Shown here: piece by piece, positions 28,598-41,007 of the stretch | Position numbering within the stretch: position 1 is the stretch's first letter | Layout of the letters: each line of letters begins with the position of its first letter | Source of the DNA: Manganibacter manganicus | GTDB lineage: Bacteria; Pseudomonadota; Alphaproteobacteria; Rhizobiales; Rhizobiaceae | DNA: 64,000 nucleotides | Assembly (NCBI RefSeq): GCF_002075885.1 | Contig: NZ_MDET01000004.1 | Location: 62,001 to 126,000 of the forward strand | Reading direction: 5' to 3' | Notes under the pieces: generated by a model | What the model was told of the DNA's origin: nothing | Databases searched by the model: none | The model's input: only the letters and a program-made list of their open reading frames with translations | Program-made: the position numbers and the translations under genes

Positions 28598-28810
28598 TCA
28601 GGCTGCCTTGCTCAGAGATCCAGCGGACGACTTGCCGGTGCGGCGGTCCTGCTCGATCTCGTAGTTGATCTTCTGGCCTTCGACCAGCGAGCCGAGGCCC
28701 GCGCGCTCGACAGCGGAGATGTGGACGAAAACGTCCGGGCCGCCGGCGTCGGGCTGGATGAAGCCGAAGCCCTTGGTGGCATTAAACCACTTGACCGTTC
28801 CTGTTGCCAT
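28598..28810 (-). CDS. cspA: Cold-shock/RNA chaperone CspA family protein
   Basis: 70 residues from ATG 28810 with GAAGGAC upstream; the longer frame to 28897 is its 5' leader. RNP1-like KGFGFI (13-18) and RNP2 VFVHI (27-31) form the single cold-shock domain that binds single-stranded RNA or DNA. The extension DRRTGKSSA is typical of rhizobial CspA proteins. Long leaders often carry temperature-responsive structure, which was not tested here. Confidence 0.95.
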   Translation of the reverse strand: MATGTVKWFNATKGFGFIQPDAGGPDVFVHISAVERAGLGSLVEGQKINYEIEQDRRTGKSSAGSLSKAA

Positions 28811-29049
28811 TTCGATAGTCCTTCGTGTCTGCCTTGTTTGTGGTCGGGCCACAGCCCTTCCGACGGGTATCGAGATTTTGGAGATAGACGTCAGCAAACG
28901 CGAAGAACGCGTGGCCCGTATCGATCGGCCGAAATATCAATGAAGCCCATATAATGGCCCTTTACGCCAAAAACAAGGCCGAAGCCGAATGCGCCGTGCA
29001 ACTGTTGCCGGTGCGGCGCGTTGAGCCGGAACATCACAGAGCAAAGCAT

Positions 29050-29394
29050 ATGCCGATGAAATCTCCTGCCGTTAAAACCGCAGTGCTGACCGCCTGTCTC
29101 TGCGTGATGGCCGGCCAGGCCCTGGCGATTTCGCGCCATGACCCGACGCGCACGAGCTGTGATCGGGTCCATGCGGCCATTGCCAGCGAGGGCGCGGTGA
29201 TCCTGCGTTACCCTTCGCCGCGCAATCCGAGCCTCACGCTTTATGACCGCTATGTCGCCAGCGCCCGCTTCTGCAACGGGGGCGAGGTTCTGGATCGCGC
29301 CTTCGTGCCAAGCGCGGACGCCAGGGCTTGCCCGGTCTTCAAATGCAAGGTTCATGAACCGCACGACCGTTTCCGCCGCTTCCTGCGGCCTTGA
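29050..29394 (+). CDS. Small secreted hypothetical protein
   Basis: 114 residues from ATG 29050 (ATG 29056 also possible). The signal peptide is residues 1 to about 26 (AVLTACLCVMAGQALA). The mature part has four cysteines (TSCDRV, FCNGG, ACPVFKC) that could form two disulfides in the periplasm. No domain recognised. The frame extends upstream to 28954, but that part is unlike a signal sequence. It stands between cspA (divergent) and ogt (convergent). Confidence 0.7.
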   Translation: MPMKSPAVKTAVLTACLCVMAGQALAISRHDPTRTSCDRVHAAIASEGAVILRYPSPRNPSLTLYDRYVASARFCNGGEVLDRAFVPSADARACPVFKCKVHEPHDRFRRFLRP

Positions 29395-29406
29395 CCTGAA
29401 ACGCCA

Positions 29407-29988
29407 TCAAAAGGCAAATGCCGTTTGCGCCGAGGGCGGCGGGCCGAGATGCACGCCTTCCAGCGCCAGCATTTTCTCTTTGGCGGTTGAGCCGCCAGGC
29501 GCGGAAAAACCGCCGATCTTGCCTCCGGTCGCGTGGATGCGATGGCAGGGCACGACCAGCGGCACCGGATTGGCGCCAAGCGCGGCACCCGTCTCGCGGG
29601 CAAGGCCGGCATGGCCGGCGCGGCTGGCCAGTTCGCCATAAGTGACCGCCTCGCCGAAGCCGAGCTTGCGCGCGGCCGTATAGACCGCCAGCCGGAAATC
29701 ATCGATCCCGGCCAGATCGACCGGAACGCCCGAGAAATCCACTGCTTCGCCCCGCGCATAGGCCTTGATGGATGCGATCAGGCTCGCGACCCATTCCGGC
29801 TCTGCGGCAGTGCCGGGCGTAATTCCGGTCATGCGCATGAGCCTGCGCTCGACGTTTTCGCGCTTCCACTCGGCCAGGCAAAGCCGGGTAAGGCCCGCCG
29901 CGCTCCATGCAAGGCCCATGAAGCCAAGCGCCGTCTCGAATACCGCCGTGCCGAGCGTTTCGCCGCCGCTGGTTCCTGCATCGCTCAT
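29407..29988 (-). CDS. ogt: Methylated-DNA-[protein]-cysteine S-methyltransferase
   Basis: 193 residues from ATG 29988 (GGAGA upstream). A suicide repair enzyme that accepts the methyl group from O6-methylguanine on C148 in the VPCHR motif (146-150). The helix-turn-helix YGELASRAG is also present, as is the C-terminal GGFSAPGG with the usual KEKMLALEG. No Ada-type N-terminal regulatory domain, so it is the Ogt form. Confidence 0.93.
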   Translation of the reverse strand: MSDAGTSGGETLGTAVFETALGFMGLAWSAAGLTRLCLAEWKRENVERRLMRMTGITPGTAAEPEWVASLIASIKAYARGEAVDFSGVPVDLAGIDDFRLAVYTAARKLGFGEAVTYGELASRAGHAGLARETGAALGANPVPLVVPCHRIHATGGKIGGFSAPGGSTAKEKMLALEGVHLGPPPSAQTAFAF

Positions 29989-30155
29989 GTCCGGTCTCCA
30001 TTTTTCCGGTACAAATCGGGAACAGTATGGCATGAACAGCCCGGTTTCACCACCCGAAAGCAAAGCATTTCCTCAAAGCCCGCCCCCCGATTGCCGGATT
30101 CAACCGGCTCATGTAAGGAAGTTTTCACGACCCCACCAACGAACCCGAGCGCAGC

Positions 30156-30989
30156 TTGCCGGCACGACAGCACATATTTCCGATCTGCGCGCTCCTGGCT
30201 GCTGTGGCTCTTGGCGGCTGCACCTCGACGATGCCGGTCAAGACCGAGGCCAGTTTCGCTCCCAATGGCGGTGAAGATGCCGGGTCGACGCTGTCTCTGC
30301 CTGAAACCGTGGCCGTGCTGCCCACGTCTTCCGGTCTCGATGTCGCGGGTGCGGTTGCCGTGGCGCGCAATGATGCCGCCGCGCAGCCGGCGGCCGCGAC
30401 AATTCCCGCACCCGCCGCCTTTGCCGGGTCGACGCCGGATGCCGGCGTGCAACTGGCCGCTTTTCCGGCAACTCCGACCATGGCCGCGCCCGAAGCCGCT
30501 GCCGGAGGCGCAAGTCATGGTGTCATCGACGGGCTGATCGCCAAATATGCCGCGCTTTACGATGTGCCTGAAACACTGGTGCGCCATGTCGTCAAGCGCG
30601 AAAGCACCTTCGATCCGACCGCTTACAATCGCGGCCATTGGGGGCTGATGCAGATCAAGCACGCGACGGCGCGCGGCATGGGCTATGACGGGCCGGCAAA
30701 AGGCTTGCTCGATCCTGAAACCAACCTGAAATATGCGGTGAAATATCTGCGCGGGGCCTGGCTGGTGGCGGGTGGTGATGCCGGCCGCGCCGACCGGCTC
30801 TACCAGACAGGGTATTATTATGCCGCCAAGCGCAAGGGCCTGCTGGACGAAACCGGACTGGGCCGGGACCGCCACCGCATGAAATCTGACACGACCAGCC
30901 TTATTCCAGTGGCCGGGCAGATCGATGTGCCGGTCACGCCTGTGACAGCGCCGGTGCCGGCCTTCGTTTCCACGACGCCGGGCGCCTGA
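30156..30989 (+). CDS. Lytic transglycosylase (SLT domain) lipoprotein
   Basis: 277 residues from a TTG at 30156. Signal peptide with lipobox AVALGGC (Cys about 22), then a Pro/Ala/Thr-rich linker to about 115. The SLT domain has the catalytic Glu in KRESTFDP, then NRGHWGLMQIKHATARGMGY and NLKYAVKYLRGAW. It cleaves peptidoglycan glycan strands from the membrane-anchored periplasmic side. The non-ATG start is chosen because it directly begins the signal peptide. Confidence 0.88.
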   Translation: MPARQHIFPICALLAAVALGGCTSTMPVKTEASFAPNGGEDAGSTLSLPETVAVLPTSSGLDVAGAVAVARNDAAAQPAAATIPAPAAFAGSTPDAGVQLAAFPATPTMAAPEAAAGGASHGVIDGLIAKYAALYDVPETLVRHVVKRESTFDPTAYNRGHWGLMQIKHATARGMGYDGPAKGLLDPETNLKYAVKYLRGAWLVAGGDAGRADRLYQTGYYYAAKRKGLLDETGLGRDRHRMKSDTTSLIPVAGQIDVPVTPVTAPVPAFVSTTPGA

Positions 30990-31046
30990 GCGCGGGCGAT
31001 CATGACCTCGCGTCTCGTTGTTGGCTTTTCCACCGATGCTTTGCCG

Positions 31047-31355
31047 TCAGGTCCTGAAAATAGACAGGATTTGGCTGTCCTTGAAACGACCGGGTTCATA
31101 AGGCTTGCATTTGAAATTTTTGCATGAGCCTTCGGTGAAGAAGAGCGCATGAAGGTCTCGATGTGGGATCAGGAACAGGCAATAAAACATGGCGAGTGCC
31201 AGTGGTACACTGCGATAGCCCTTTACCGTTCCGTCGCTGGTCAGTGGTTCGCCCGCGAGTTCCCCGGCGAGCTGATGGATGAGATCGGTAATACGGCCAA
31301 GCGCGGCATCGGCTTCGGGATTGGGCTTGAATTCCGATTTTGATTTTCTTGACAC
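31047..31355 (-). CDS. Small hypothetical protein
   Basis: 102 residues from GTG 31355, supported by AAGGA 6 bases upstream. A Lys/Ser-rich start (SRKSKSEFKPNPEAD) is followed by a helical stretch (ALGRITDLIHQLAGELAG), a hydrophobic segment (ALAMFYCLFLIPH) and a Cys-containing end (SCKNFKCKPYEPGR). I do not recognise a family. Convergent with the transglycosylase gene. The longer frame to 31463 lacks a ribosome site. Confidence 0.55.
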   Translation of the reverse strand: MSRKSKSEFKPNPEADAALGRITDLIHQLAGELAGEPLTSDGTVKGYRSVPLALAMFYCLFLIPHRDLHALFFTEGSCKNFKCKPYEPGRFKDSQILSIFRT

Positions 31356-31844
31356 GTATTTTCCTTTCAAGCTTGAAGGTTTGGGGTTAAGCCGGCTGCG
31401 CGGATTTCGGGCGCAGTTCGGCGTTCCCGGCGTTTTCGCGCCGGGTTGCGGGAAGCGACGCATGGCATTGCGCCTGATTGATTAAGTAGTGACGCTCCGC
31501 CATGCGCCGCCGGCGTTTCTACCCTTACCTTTCCCGGCCCATCGCCCTTGAATGAAAGGACGCGAGCATCTCAAGTCCGGTTCGGGCCGGGCGGTTCCGT
31601 TCACTGCAACGGATAACGCACCCGGCGCCACACTTGCCTGGATGCTCGAGTGTGCACACCCGTTCCCGCTGGCAAGCTGCTGCGACGGATTATGGGGGAA
31701 GGATGCCGGGTGTGGATAAAAAGGCGGCGGAAAGAAAAAACAATTTCGTAAGATATTGATACAAAATACTTTTAATTGATGTCGACGATATTTTTATCCC
31801 CGTATTGATGACGGGGGCTCTGGATTTTCTATCCGATTCCGCGC
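31356..31844. other. 489-base intergenic region, no gene seen
   Basis: No convincing coding frame. CGAGCATC (31562-31569) and GATGCTCG (31643-31650) are distant inverted arms, and 31730-31800 is markedly A/T-rich compared with the rest of the window. It may hold remains of the hicB 3' region or a promoter. Confidence 0.5.
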
Positions 31845-32054
31845 TTAATCCGCATCCTGCCGCAAGACGTCGAGCGTGCGCGGGGAAGGCAGGTGGCCTT
31901 GCCAATCTTCAAAGGCAAACGCGAGGGCGACTGAGGCTTCCCGCAGCGCCTCATCGAGCGTATCGGCGACGGCGGTGACACCTGGCACATCGGGAAAGGA
32001 CACACCATAGCCGCTGTCCGCGTCCTTATGGATGAGGGCGATATAGTGGGTCAT
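31845..32054 (-). CDS. hicB: HicB-type antitoxin, short form
   Basis: 69 residues: the HicB N-terminal fold (YIALIHKDADSGYGVSFPDV, then TLDEALREASVALAFAFEDW). Many alphaproteobacterial HicB proteins continue for about 60 residues with a DNA-binding HTH or ribbon-helix-helix; this one stops at DVLRQDAD. It follows the HicA gene by 29 bases on the same strand. Autoregulation is therefore doubtful. The truncation could be a natural short variant or decay. Confidence 0.8.
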   Translation of the reverse strand: MTHYIALIHKDADSGYGVSFPDVPGVTAVADTLDEALREASVALAFAFEDWQGHLPSPRTLDVLRQDAD

Positions 32055-32083
32055 TGGCCAATCCCTCGGCCATCCGGCCTGTG

Positions 32084-32245
32084 CTAAGAACGCACCGTGC
32101 CGGCAGGTATATCCTTGCGAGGATGTGTCACGATCATCGTCCGCCCATCGGCGTGGCGATATTTGTGATGGAAGCCACGCGCAGATGCCAGCGCAAAGCC
32201 ATCCTTCTGCAACCGCTTGATGATATCGCGGCTATCCTTCAGCAT
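32084..32245 (-). CDS. hicA: HicA-type mRNA interferase, probably C-terminally frameshifted
   Basis: 53 residues: starts MLKDSRDIIKRLQKDGFALA, with catalytic His in the ARGFHHKYRH region, then VTHPRKDIPAGTVRS and TAG. HicA proteins normally continue about 6-10 residues with an ILKQAG-like end; after the stop another frame reads LAQAGW, so a small indel is likely. It begins 11 bases after the carB stop on the same strand. HicA is a double-stranded-RNA-binding-fold toxin that cleaves mRNA; activity here is uncertain. Confidence 0.75.
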   Translation of the reverse strand: MLKDSRDIIKRLQKDGFALASARGFHHKYRHADGRTMIVTHPRKDIPAGTVRS

Positions 32246-32255
32246 CAATCAGCTT

Positions 32256-35756
<3,501 letters not shown>

Positions 35757-35991
35757 GGCGGGTCCGTTCGTCGTCATTGGCCCTACGCAAAATTCCGGCG
35801 CGCGGTATCTCCATTTCGCGCAAAATGCGCGGCGGAGGTCCGGCCGGTGCACAGGGAGTTTCAAAGTGTCAGGCTAAGCGCGCCTTATAGGGGAGGATGC
35901 GGCGCGATGTAACCCCGAAAATAGGGGCAATTTGCCCCGCCTGTGCAAAGCCGGTCGAGGGGCCGCTCAAGGGGCCGCTCACGGGGCCGGG

Positions 35992-36330
35992 TCAGCGGAC
36001 GGGTTCGGTCGCCAGCGCCGGTTTGCCGGCGGCTGCGATGACACTGTCGAGCAGGCCGGGAAACAGCCGGTCGAGTTCCTCGCGGCGCAGCGTGGTGAAG
36101 CGGCTGGTGCCGACCGCCTCGGTGCGGGTGATGCCGGCCTCGCGCAGCTTGGCAAGGTGGTAGCTCAGATTGGTTTTCGACGAGCACAAATCCATGAAAT
36201 GGCCGCAAGGGACCGGCCCGCCGTTCTTGCGGGCAAGCTCGGCGACAATGGCGAGCCGTGTCGGATCGCCCAGCACCGCGAGCACATTGGGCAGTGCGAT
36301 CTGGTCGGCATGGGGGTGCGGAAGGAACAT
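35992..36330 (-). CDS. ArsR family transcriptional regulator
   Basis: 112 residues from ATG 36330; a GTG at 36339 is also possible. Winged helix with DPTRLAIVAELARKNG, recognition helix in SSKTNLSYHLAKLREAGI and wing TTLRREELD. No Cys pattern for arsenic is obvious beyond PCGHFMDLC, which could bind a metal or be redox active. It is divergent from an MFS transporter, and a perfect palindrome lies just before that gene, so it probably represses it. Confidence 0.9.
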   Translation of the reverse strand: MFLPHPHADQIALPNVLAVLGDPTRLAIVAELARKNGGPVPCGHFMDLCSSKTNLSYHLAKLREAGITRTEAVGTSRFTTLRREELDRLFPGLLDSVIAAAGKPALATEPVR

Positions 36331-36495
36331 GATGCCCACGAATTAAGCACAATTCCCCTCGATTTCAACGTTACGGCTTTCGCGGCAAGATTGCATCACC
36401 CTGCCGGACCGCAAGCCGTGCTGACACGAGCCTGTCAGGAGCCATGGATTATTTATCTCCCGGCGCATTGACTTGCCGCCACCTTATATCCAATT

Positions 36496-36513
36496 GTTCA
36501 ATTGATTTTGAAC
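36496..36513. promoter_or_regulatory. Candidate ArsR-family operator upstream of the MFS gene
   Basis: Perfect inverted repeat GTTCAATTGATTTTGAAC (6-6-6) ending 13 bases before the transporter start codon. Bound repressor here would block ribosome-site transcription or the promoter. It lies in the 196-base divergent region. Confidence 0.6.
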
Positions 36514-36526
36514 TAAGGATAATCCC

Positions 36527-37702
36527 ATGGACAAGCGCCTCATCTGGCTGGCGGTCGGATCCTTCACCATTTCGACCGAAGGCTTCGTCATTTCCAGCCT
36601 GCTTCCCGATATTGCGGCCGATGCCGGCATTTCGCTGCCGCTCGCCGGCAGCCTTATCACCGTCTTTGCCCTTGCCTATGCCATCGGCGCGCCTGTGCTG
36701 GCCACGCTGACCGGCGAATGGGATCGCCGCCGTGTCATCCTGTGGACGCTGGGCTTCTTCGTGCTCGGCAATGTGGTGGCCGCGCTTTCGTCTTCCTTTG
36801 CCATGCTGATGCTGGCCCGCATCGTCATGGCGCTGTCGTCTGGCTTGTTTGCCGCGACTGCGCAGGCGACCGCCGTTGCGCTGGTCGACGAGCATCATCG
36901 GGCGCGCGCCATTGCGGTTGTGGTGGGCGGCACCACAGTTGCGGTTGCGGCCGGTGCGCCGCTCGGCGCGCTGGTGGCGGCATTCGCCGGCTGGCGCGGC
37001 ACGTTCTATGCCATCGCCATTTTCGGCGCGCTTGCCGGCGCAGTGCTGGCGTGGCGGCTGCCGCGCGGCCTTTCCGGTACCCGCCTGTCGCTGAGGACGC
37101 GCCTTGCCGCCGCCATGCGACCCGGCGTGCGGCCAATGCTGGCGACGACGCTTTTGTGCCTGACCGGCGCCTTCACCATCTTCTCCTATATCGCACCGCT
37201 GGCGGCTGAAACGGCCGGTCTCGGCGAAATGGCGCTGCCCGGCCTGCTGCTGGCCTTCGGCGTCGGCGCGGTGATCGGCAACATTGCAGGCGGACAGGCC
37301 GCCGACCGTTTTGGTGCGGCTCGCACCGTTGGCTGGACGCTGGGGCTGCTCGCCGTGATCCTTGCGCTCTATTCGGCGGTGCCGCTTTTGCCGCATGTGC
37401 TGGCGGCGCCCGCCCTGTTTGCGCTGACCGCGCTTTGGGGCGTGGTCGGCTGGGCGTTCCCGCCGGCACAAGCAAGCCGCATCGTGCGGCTGGCGCCGGA
37501 GGCCGCGCCTTTGGTGCTCTCGCTCAACGGTTCGGCGCTCTATTTCGGCGTGGCGCTGGGCGCAGTGGTTGGCGGACTGGTGCTGAAATTCGGCACGGCC
37601 GCGGACCTTGGCATTGCCAGCGCGCTGTTTTCGCTGGCCGCACTGGGCGTGCTGGCCGTCTCGCGGCTGTCGACCCGCTCGGCGGCGATCCCTGCGGAAT
37701 AG
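36527..37702 (+). CDS. MFS transporter, AraJ/DHA1-like
   Basis: 391 residues with about 12 hydrophobic segments. Starts MDKRLIWLAVGSFTISTEGF, as in AraJ/YdhP-type DHA1 exporters; the first-half loop ATLTGEWDRRRV resembles MFS motif A. Inner-membrane efflux of an unknown sugar, metabolite or drug, likely proton-driven. AAGGAT precedes the ATG. A divergent ArsR regulator and the palindrome just upstream suggest inducible expression. Confidence 0.9.
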   Translation: MDKRLIWLAVGSFTISTEGFVISSLLPDIAADAGISLPLAGSLITVFALAYAIGAPVLATLTGEWDRRRVILWTLGFFVLGNVVAALSSSFAMLMLARIVMALSSGLFAATAQATAVALVDEHHRARAIAVVVGGTTVAVAAGAPLGALVAAFAGWRGTFYAIAIFGALAGAVLAWRLPRGLSGTRLSLRTRLAAAMRPGVRPMLATTLLCLTGAFTIFSYIAPLAAETAGLGEMALPGLLLAFGVGAVIGNIAGGQAADRFGAARTVGWTLGLLAVILALYSAVPLLPHVLAAPALFALTALWGVVGWAFPPAQASRIVRLAPEAAPLVLSLNGSALYFGVALGAVVGGLVLKFGTAADLGIASALFSLAALGVLAVSRLSTRSAAIPAE

Positions 37703-37720
37703 GCAAGTGGGATTATGTAT

Positions 37721-37753
37721 AGGCAAAGGGCGGCCCGCTGCCGCCCTTTGCCT
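37721..37753. terminator. Strong hairpin between convergent genes
   Basis: Perfect 14-bp stem (AGGCAAAGGGCGGC and complement) with a 5-base loop, between the ends of the MFS gene and the DHFR-like gene. No T-run follows on either strand, so it may be a hairpin-only terminator or a transcript end-stabiliser. Confidence 0.6.
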
Positions 37754-37765
37754 GTAAGTCTGCGC

Positions 37766-38452
37766 TTATTTCAGCTTCTTGCGCCGCTCGAGTTCCGCCT
37801 TGCTTGGTTCGGCAAGCGCGTAGGAGCCGGTTCTGATCTCGCCGTCGCGCTTATAGTTGGCGAGGATGACGCCGCTGGTGGTGGCTTGCGAGCTTTCCAG
37901 CTTGAAGGCGGCAGGCATGGTGCCGTCGCCGAACAGGCGCTTGCCCTTGCCGAAGGCCACCGGATAGATCAGCAACCGGAACTCGTCGATCAGGTCGGCG
38001 GTGAGCAATTGCTGGATCAGTTTGCTCGAACCCCAGATCTGGAGAACCGGGCCATCCTCGTTTTTCAGGTCACGCAGCGCGGCGGCCACGTCCTTGCCGA
38101 GCCATTTGCTGTTTTGCCAGTTCAGCGTATCGGGCTCATGTGTGGCGACATATTTGGTCGTGCCGTTGAACAGCCGGGCGATGCCCGCGTCGCCTTCATC
38201 GTAATTGTCGGCTGACGGGTCGGTTGCGATATAGGGCCAGTGGGCCGCGAAGATGTCGTAGGTGTTGCGGCCAAGCAGCAGGTCGAACGGTTTCGACATG
38301 CCTTCGTTAATGGCCGCGCCGAGCATTTCGTCTCCATAGGGCGTGGTCCAGCCGCCATATTCGAACCCGCCGGTCGTGTCTTCATCCGGTCCGCCGGGTG
38401 CCTGTATGACGCCGTCAAGGCTGACAAAGGCTGTGACAACGATCTTTCGCAT
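37766..38452 (-). CDS. Dihydrofolate reductase family (RibD C-terminal-like) protein
   Basis: 228 residues from ATG 38452 (GGGAG upstream). RibD_C-type DHFR-like fold with VVTAFVSLDGVIQAPGG (5-21), LLGRNTYDIFAAHWPY, the NADPH-binding-like IWGSSKLIQQLL and LIYPVAFGKGKRLF. This family is annotated as riboflavin-deaminase-reductase-like and is usually not true DHFR; substrate unknown. Stand-alone gene. Confidence 0.88.
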   Translation of the reverse strand: MRKIVVTAFVSLDGVIQAPGGPDEDTTGGFEYGGWTTPYGDEMLGAAINEGMSKPFDLLLGRNTYDIFAAHWPYIATDPSADNYDEGDAGIARLFNGTTKYVATHEPDTLNWQNSKWLGKDVAAALRDLKNEDGPVLQIWGSSKLIQQLLTADLIDEFRLLIYPVAFGKGKRLFGDGTMPAAFKLESSQATTSGVILANYKRDGEIRTGSYALAEPSKAELERRKKLK

Positions 38453-38543
38453 TTTCAGTCTCCCGTGATCGATGGTTATGCCGCAAGGACGCGCCAGCGC
38501 CGGCCTTTCCGACAGGCGTGACAAAATTTGTAGAGAGTTCACG

Positions 38544-39377
38544 TCAGCTATGCGGAATCGGGCAATCCGAGAACCATAAGTCAGGAAAGATCGCTGTGGC
38601 GGTGTCGTCAGGCGGCCGCTCGCAGGCAAGCCAGATCGAGCGGCTGCGCGCCGCCTGTTCGGGCGAGGGGATCAGGTTTGCAGCGGTGGTGGCGGAAGCA
38701 CCGATACAGGCGATGAACCATGACGGCATGAAAGGATCGCAGGCATAGCCATAAGCGGTGCGCGTGACGGCGACGGCCAACCCGACTCGCTCCGCCGGCC
38801 GCCACGGGAAAATGAGACGACCGCCCGGTTTCAGCACCTCCAGCCAGCCGGGCGGCGGTGCCGTGACACCAGCATTGACATAGACGATGTCGGCGCGGGG
38901 AAGGGCGGCGGTTGTCGCATCGCCGTGAATAACGCTGACGCTGGCGTATGAGTGCAGATTGGCGCGAGCACGGGCGGCAAGACCGGCATTGATTTCATAG
39001 GCCGCGACATGGCCGCCGGGCGTCACCAGCAGGGAAAGCAAAGCGGTGTAGTAGCCGCTGCCGGCGCCGATATGGATCACCGTTTCGCCCGGTTGCGGTG
39101 CGATGCGGGCCATCCACATGGCATGCAGCAGCGGCTCGCCATTGTTGATGCCCTTTTCGGCTTCCAGCACCACCAGAACATTGCGGTAGATGTGGATGGG
39201 GTCGGCGTCCGGTGTGGCGACAAACCCGCCGTCTTCAATCAATGTCCATGGACCGGGGCCGAGGAAAGCTTCACGCGGTACGGTGGCGAAGGCCTCATCG
39301 ATCCGCGGATCGGGCAGCCCGACCAGCGCGGCCAAATGTTTTGCGTAAGCGCGACGGGCTTCGGCAGGAGTGCTCAT
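38544..39377 (-). CDS. Protein-L-isoaspartate O-methyltransferase-like SAM methyltransferase
   Basis: 277 residues from ATG 39377; the frame extends to 39713 across mntH's end but is not coding there. PCMT-like region with PREAFLGPGPW, the SAM motif VIHIGAGSGYYTALLS (post-residue 100) and GDATTAALP. The C-terminus has an extra ~70 residues not typical of Pcm. It may methylate a small molecule or damaged protein. It follows mntH by 50 bases on the same strand, so may share its transcript. Confidence 0.8.
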   Translation of the reverse strand: MSTPAEARRAYAKHLAALVGLPDPRIDEAFATVPREAFLGPGPWTLIEDGGFVATPDADPIHIYRNVLVVLEAEKGINNGEPLLHAMWMARIAPQPGETVIHIGAGSGYYTALLSLLVTPGGHVAAYEINAGLAARARANLHSYASVSVIHGDATTAALPRADIVYVNAGVTAPPPGWLEVLKPGGRLIFPWRPAERVGLAVAVTRTAYGYACDPFMPSWFIACIGASATTAANLIPSPEQAARSRSIWLACERPPDDTATAIFPDLWFSDCPIPHS

Positions 39378-39427
39378 GGGACATGAAAATAGTGCGGCGG
39401 CGGCTTTTGTCTCGCCCGATTGGCGGA

Positions 39428-40792
39428 TCAGAAGCCGAGAATGGTGTCGTAGAGCAGCTTGAAATTGAGGACGAGGATCAGCAGGGCGACGACCCATGCC
39501 AGCACGACGATGCCACGCGAGATGGCGAAACTGCCCATCTTCTTCCTGTCGGAGACGAACATCACCAGCGGAACGACCGCGAAGGGCAGTTGCATCGACA
39601 GGATCACCTGGCTGAAGACCAGCAATTCGGCGGTGCCCTTTTCGCCGTAGATTGCCGTCACCACCACCACCGGAATGATGGCGAGGCCGCGCGTGAGAAG
39701 ACGTCGCGCCCATTGCGGCATGCGCAGGTGCAGGAAGCCTTCCATAACGATCTGGCCGGCGAGCGTTGCCGTCACCGTCGAGTTGAGGCCCGACGCCAGC
39801 AGGGCGACAGCGAACAGAACTGAAGCGATGCCGAGGCCGAGCAGCGGCGAAAGCAGTTCGTAGGCCTGACCGATTTCGGCGACATCCTCATGGCCTGTGC
39901 CGTGGAAGGCGGCGGCGGCGACGATCAGGATGGAGGCGTTGACGAACAGCGCCAGGATCAGGGCGATGGTGGAATCGGTGGTCGCCCATTTGATCGCCTC
40001 GCGCTTGCCGGCGTCGGTGCGTTCATAGGCGCGGGTCTGCACGATGGAGGAATGCAGGTAGAGATTATGCGGCATCACCGTCGCACCGATAATGCCGATG
40101 GCGATGTAGAGCATGGCCGGGTTGGTGACGATCTGCGAAGAGGGCACGAACATAGAATGCAGGATGGTGCCGGGCGGCGGGGCGGCGGCGAAGACCTGGA
40201 TGGCGAAACAGCCGAAAATGATGATGAGCAGCGCGATGACGAAGGCTTCGAGATAGCGAAACCCCTTGTTCATCAGCAGCAGCACGAGGAAGGCGTCGAG
40301 CGCGGTGAGCAGAGCGCCGCCGATCAGCGGAATGCCGAATAGCAGATTGAGCGCGATGGCCGTGCCGATCACTTCGGCGAGGTCGCAGGCGATGATGGCA
40401 AGTTCGCAGGCAAACCACAGAAGGTAATTGACCGGGCGCGGGTAGTAGGCGCGGCAGGCTTGCGCCAGATCGCGGCCGGTGGCGATGCCGAGCCGGGCAG
40501 ACAGCGCCTGCAACAGAATTGCCATCAGGTTGGAGAGCATGATGACGAACAAAAGCGTGTAGCCGAACTGTGCGCCGCCGGCGAGGTCGGTGGCCCAATT
40601 GCCGGGGTCCATATAGCCGACCGAGATCATGTAGCCCGGCCCCATGAAGGCGAACAGCCGCCTCAGCCAGCTTCCGGTGGTGGGCACGGCGATGGTGGCA
40701 TGCACTTCCGACAGGCTCGGCCGTTCGCCATTCTCATGCTGCAGAAAATGCCGTGCGGGGCGAACGGACAATGTGGCTTCGGCTTCTGGCAT
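39428..40792 (-). CDS. mntH: NRAMP family Mn2+/divalent metal transporter
   Basis: 454 residues with about 11 membrane segments. TM1 metal-site motif [12 protein letters not shown] and TM6 motif [11 protein letters not shown] are both intact, giving the Asp, Asn and Met ligands of NRAMP. Imports Mn2+ (and Fe2+) with protons across the inner membrane. It is divergent from mntR, and a candidate MntR box lies between the two genes. Confidence 0.93.
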   Translation of the reverse strand: MPEAEATLSVRPARHFLQHENGERPSLSEVHATIAVPTTGSWLRRLFAFMGPGYMISVGYMDPGNWATDLAGGAQFGYTLLFVIMLSNLMAILLQALSARLGIATGRDLAQACRAYYPRPVNYLLWFACELAIIACDLAEVIGTAIALNLLFGIPLIGGALLTALDAFLVLLLMNKGFRYLEAFVIALLIIIFGCFAIQVFAAAPPPGTILHSMFVPSSQIVTNPAMLYIAIGIIGATVMPHNLYLHSSIVQTRAYERTDAGKREAIKWATTDSTIALILALFVNASILIVAAAAFHGTGHEDVAEIGQAYELLSPLLGLGIASVLFAVALLASGLNSTVTATLAGQIVMEGFLHLRMPQWARRLLTRGLAIIPVVVVTAIYGEKGTAELLVFSQVILSMQLPFAVVPLVMFVSDRKKMGSFAISRGIVVLAWVVALLILVLNFKLLYDTILGF

Positions 40793-40843
40793 GGATATTT
40801 CCTGCTGGAAGATGGCTTCGTGTCGCTATTTATGCCAAGGCTC

Positions 40844-40867
40844 AACATTATGCAATAGGCTATATTT
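40844..40867. promoter_or_regulatory. Candidate MntR box
   Basis: Imperfect palindrome AACATTATGC...GGCTATATTT, close to the E. coli MntR box (AACATAGC...GGCTATGTT) but with a 1-2 base difference in the left half. It lies about 50-75 bases before mntH, in the divergent region. Confidence 0.4.
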
Positions 40868-41007
40868 CATTGTGTAAGCTTTGCATGAAGGTGTGTGAAA
40901 TACAGGGAACATAAAGCGGGCGGAAAAATCGAAGCCTGTGCTATAAGGTGTCACGGCGATTCAAACTCGCCGCGCTGGAAGCGGTCGATTTTGGGGAGAA
41001 GGGCGTA

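Noticed and set aside
35959..35995. Short tandem repeat GGGGCCGCTCA near the ArsR gene
   Set aside because: Under three copies of 12 bases, GC-rich, with no sign of function; probably slippage.
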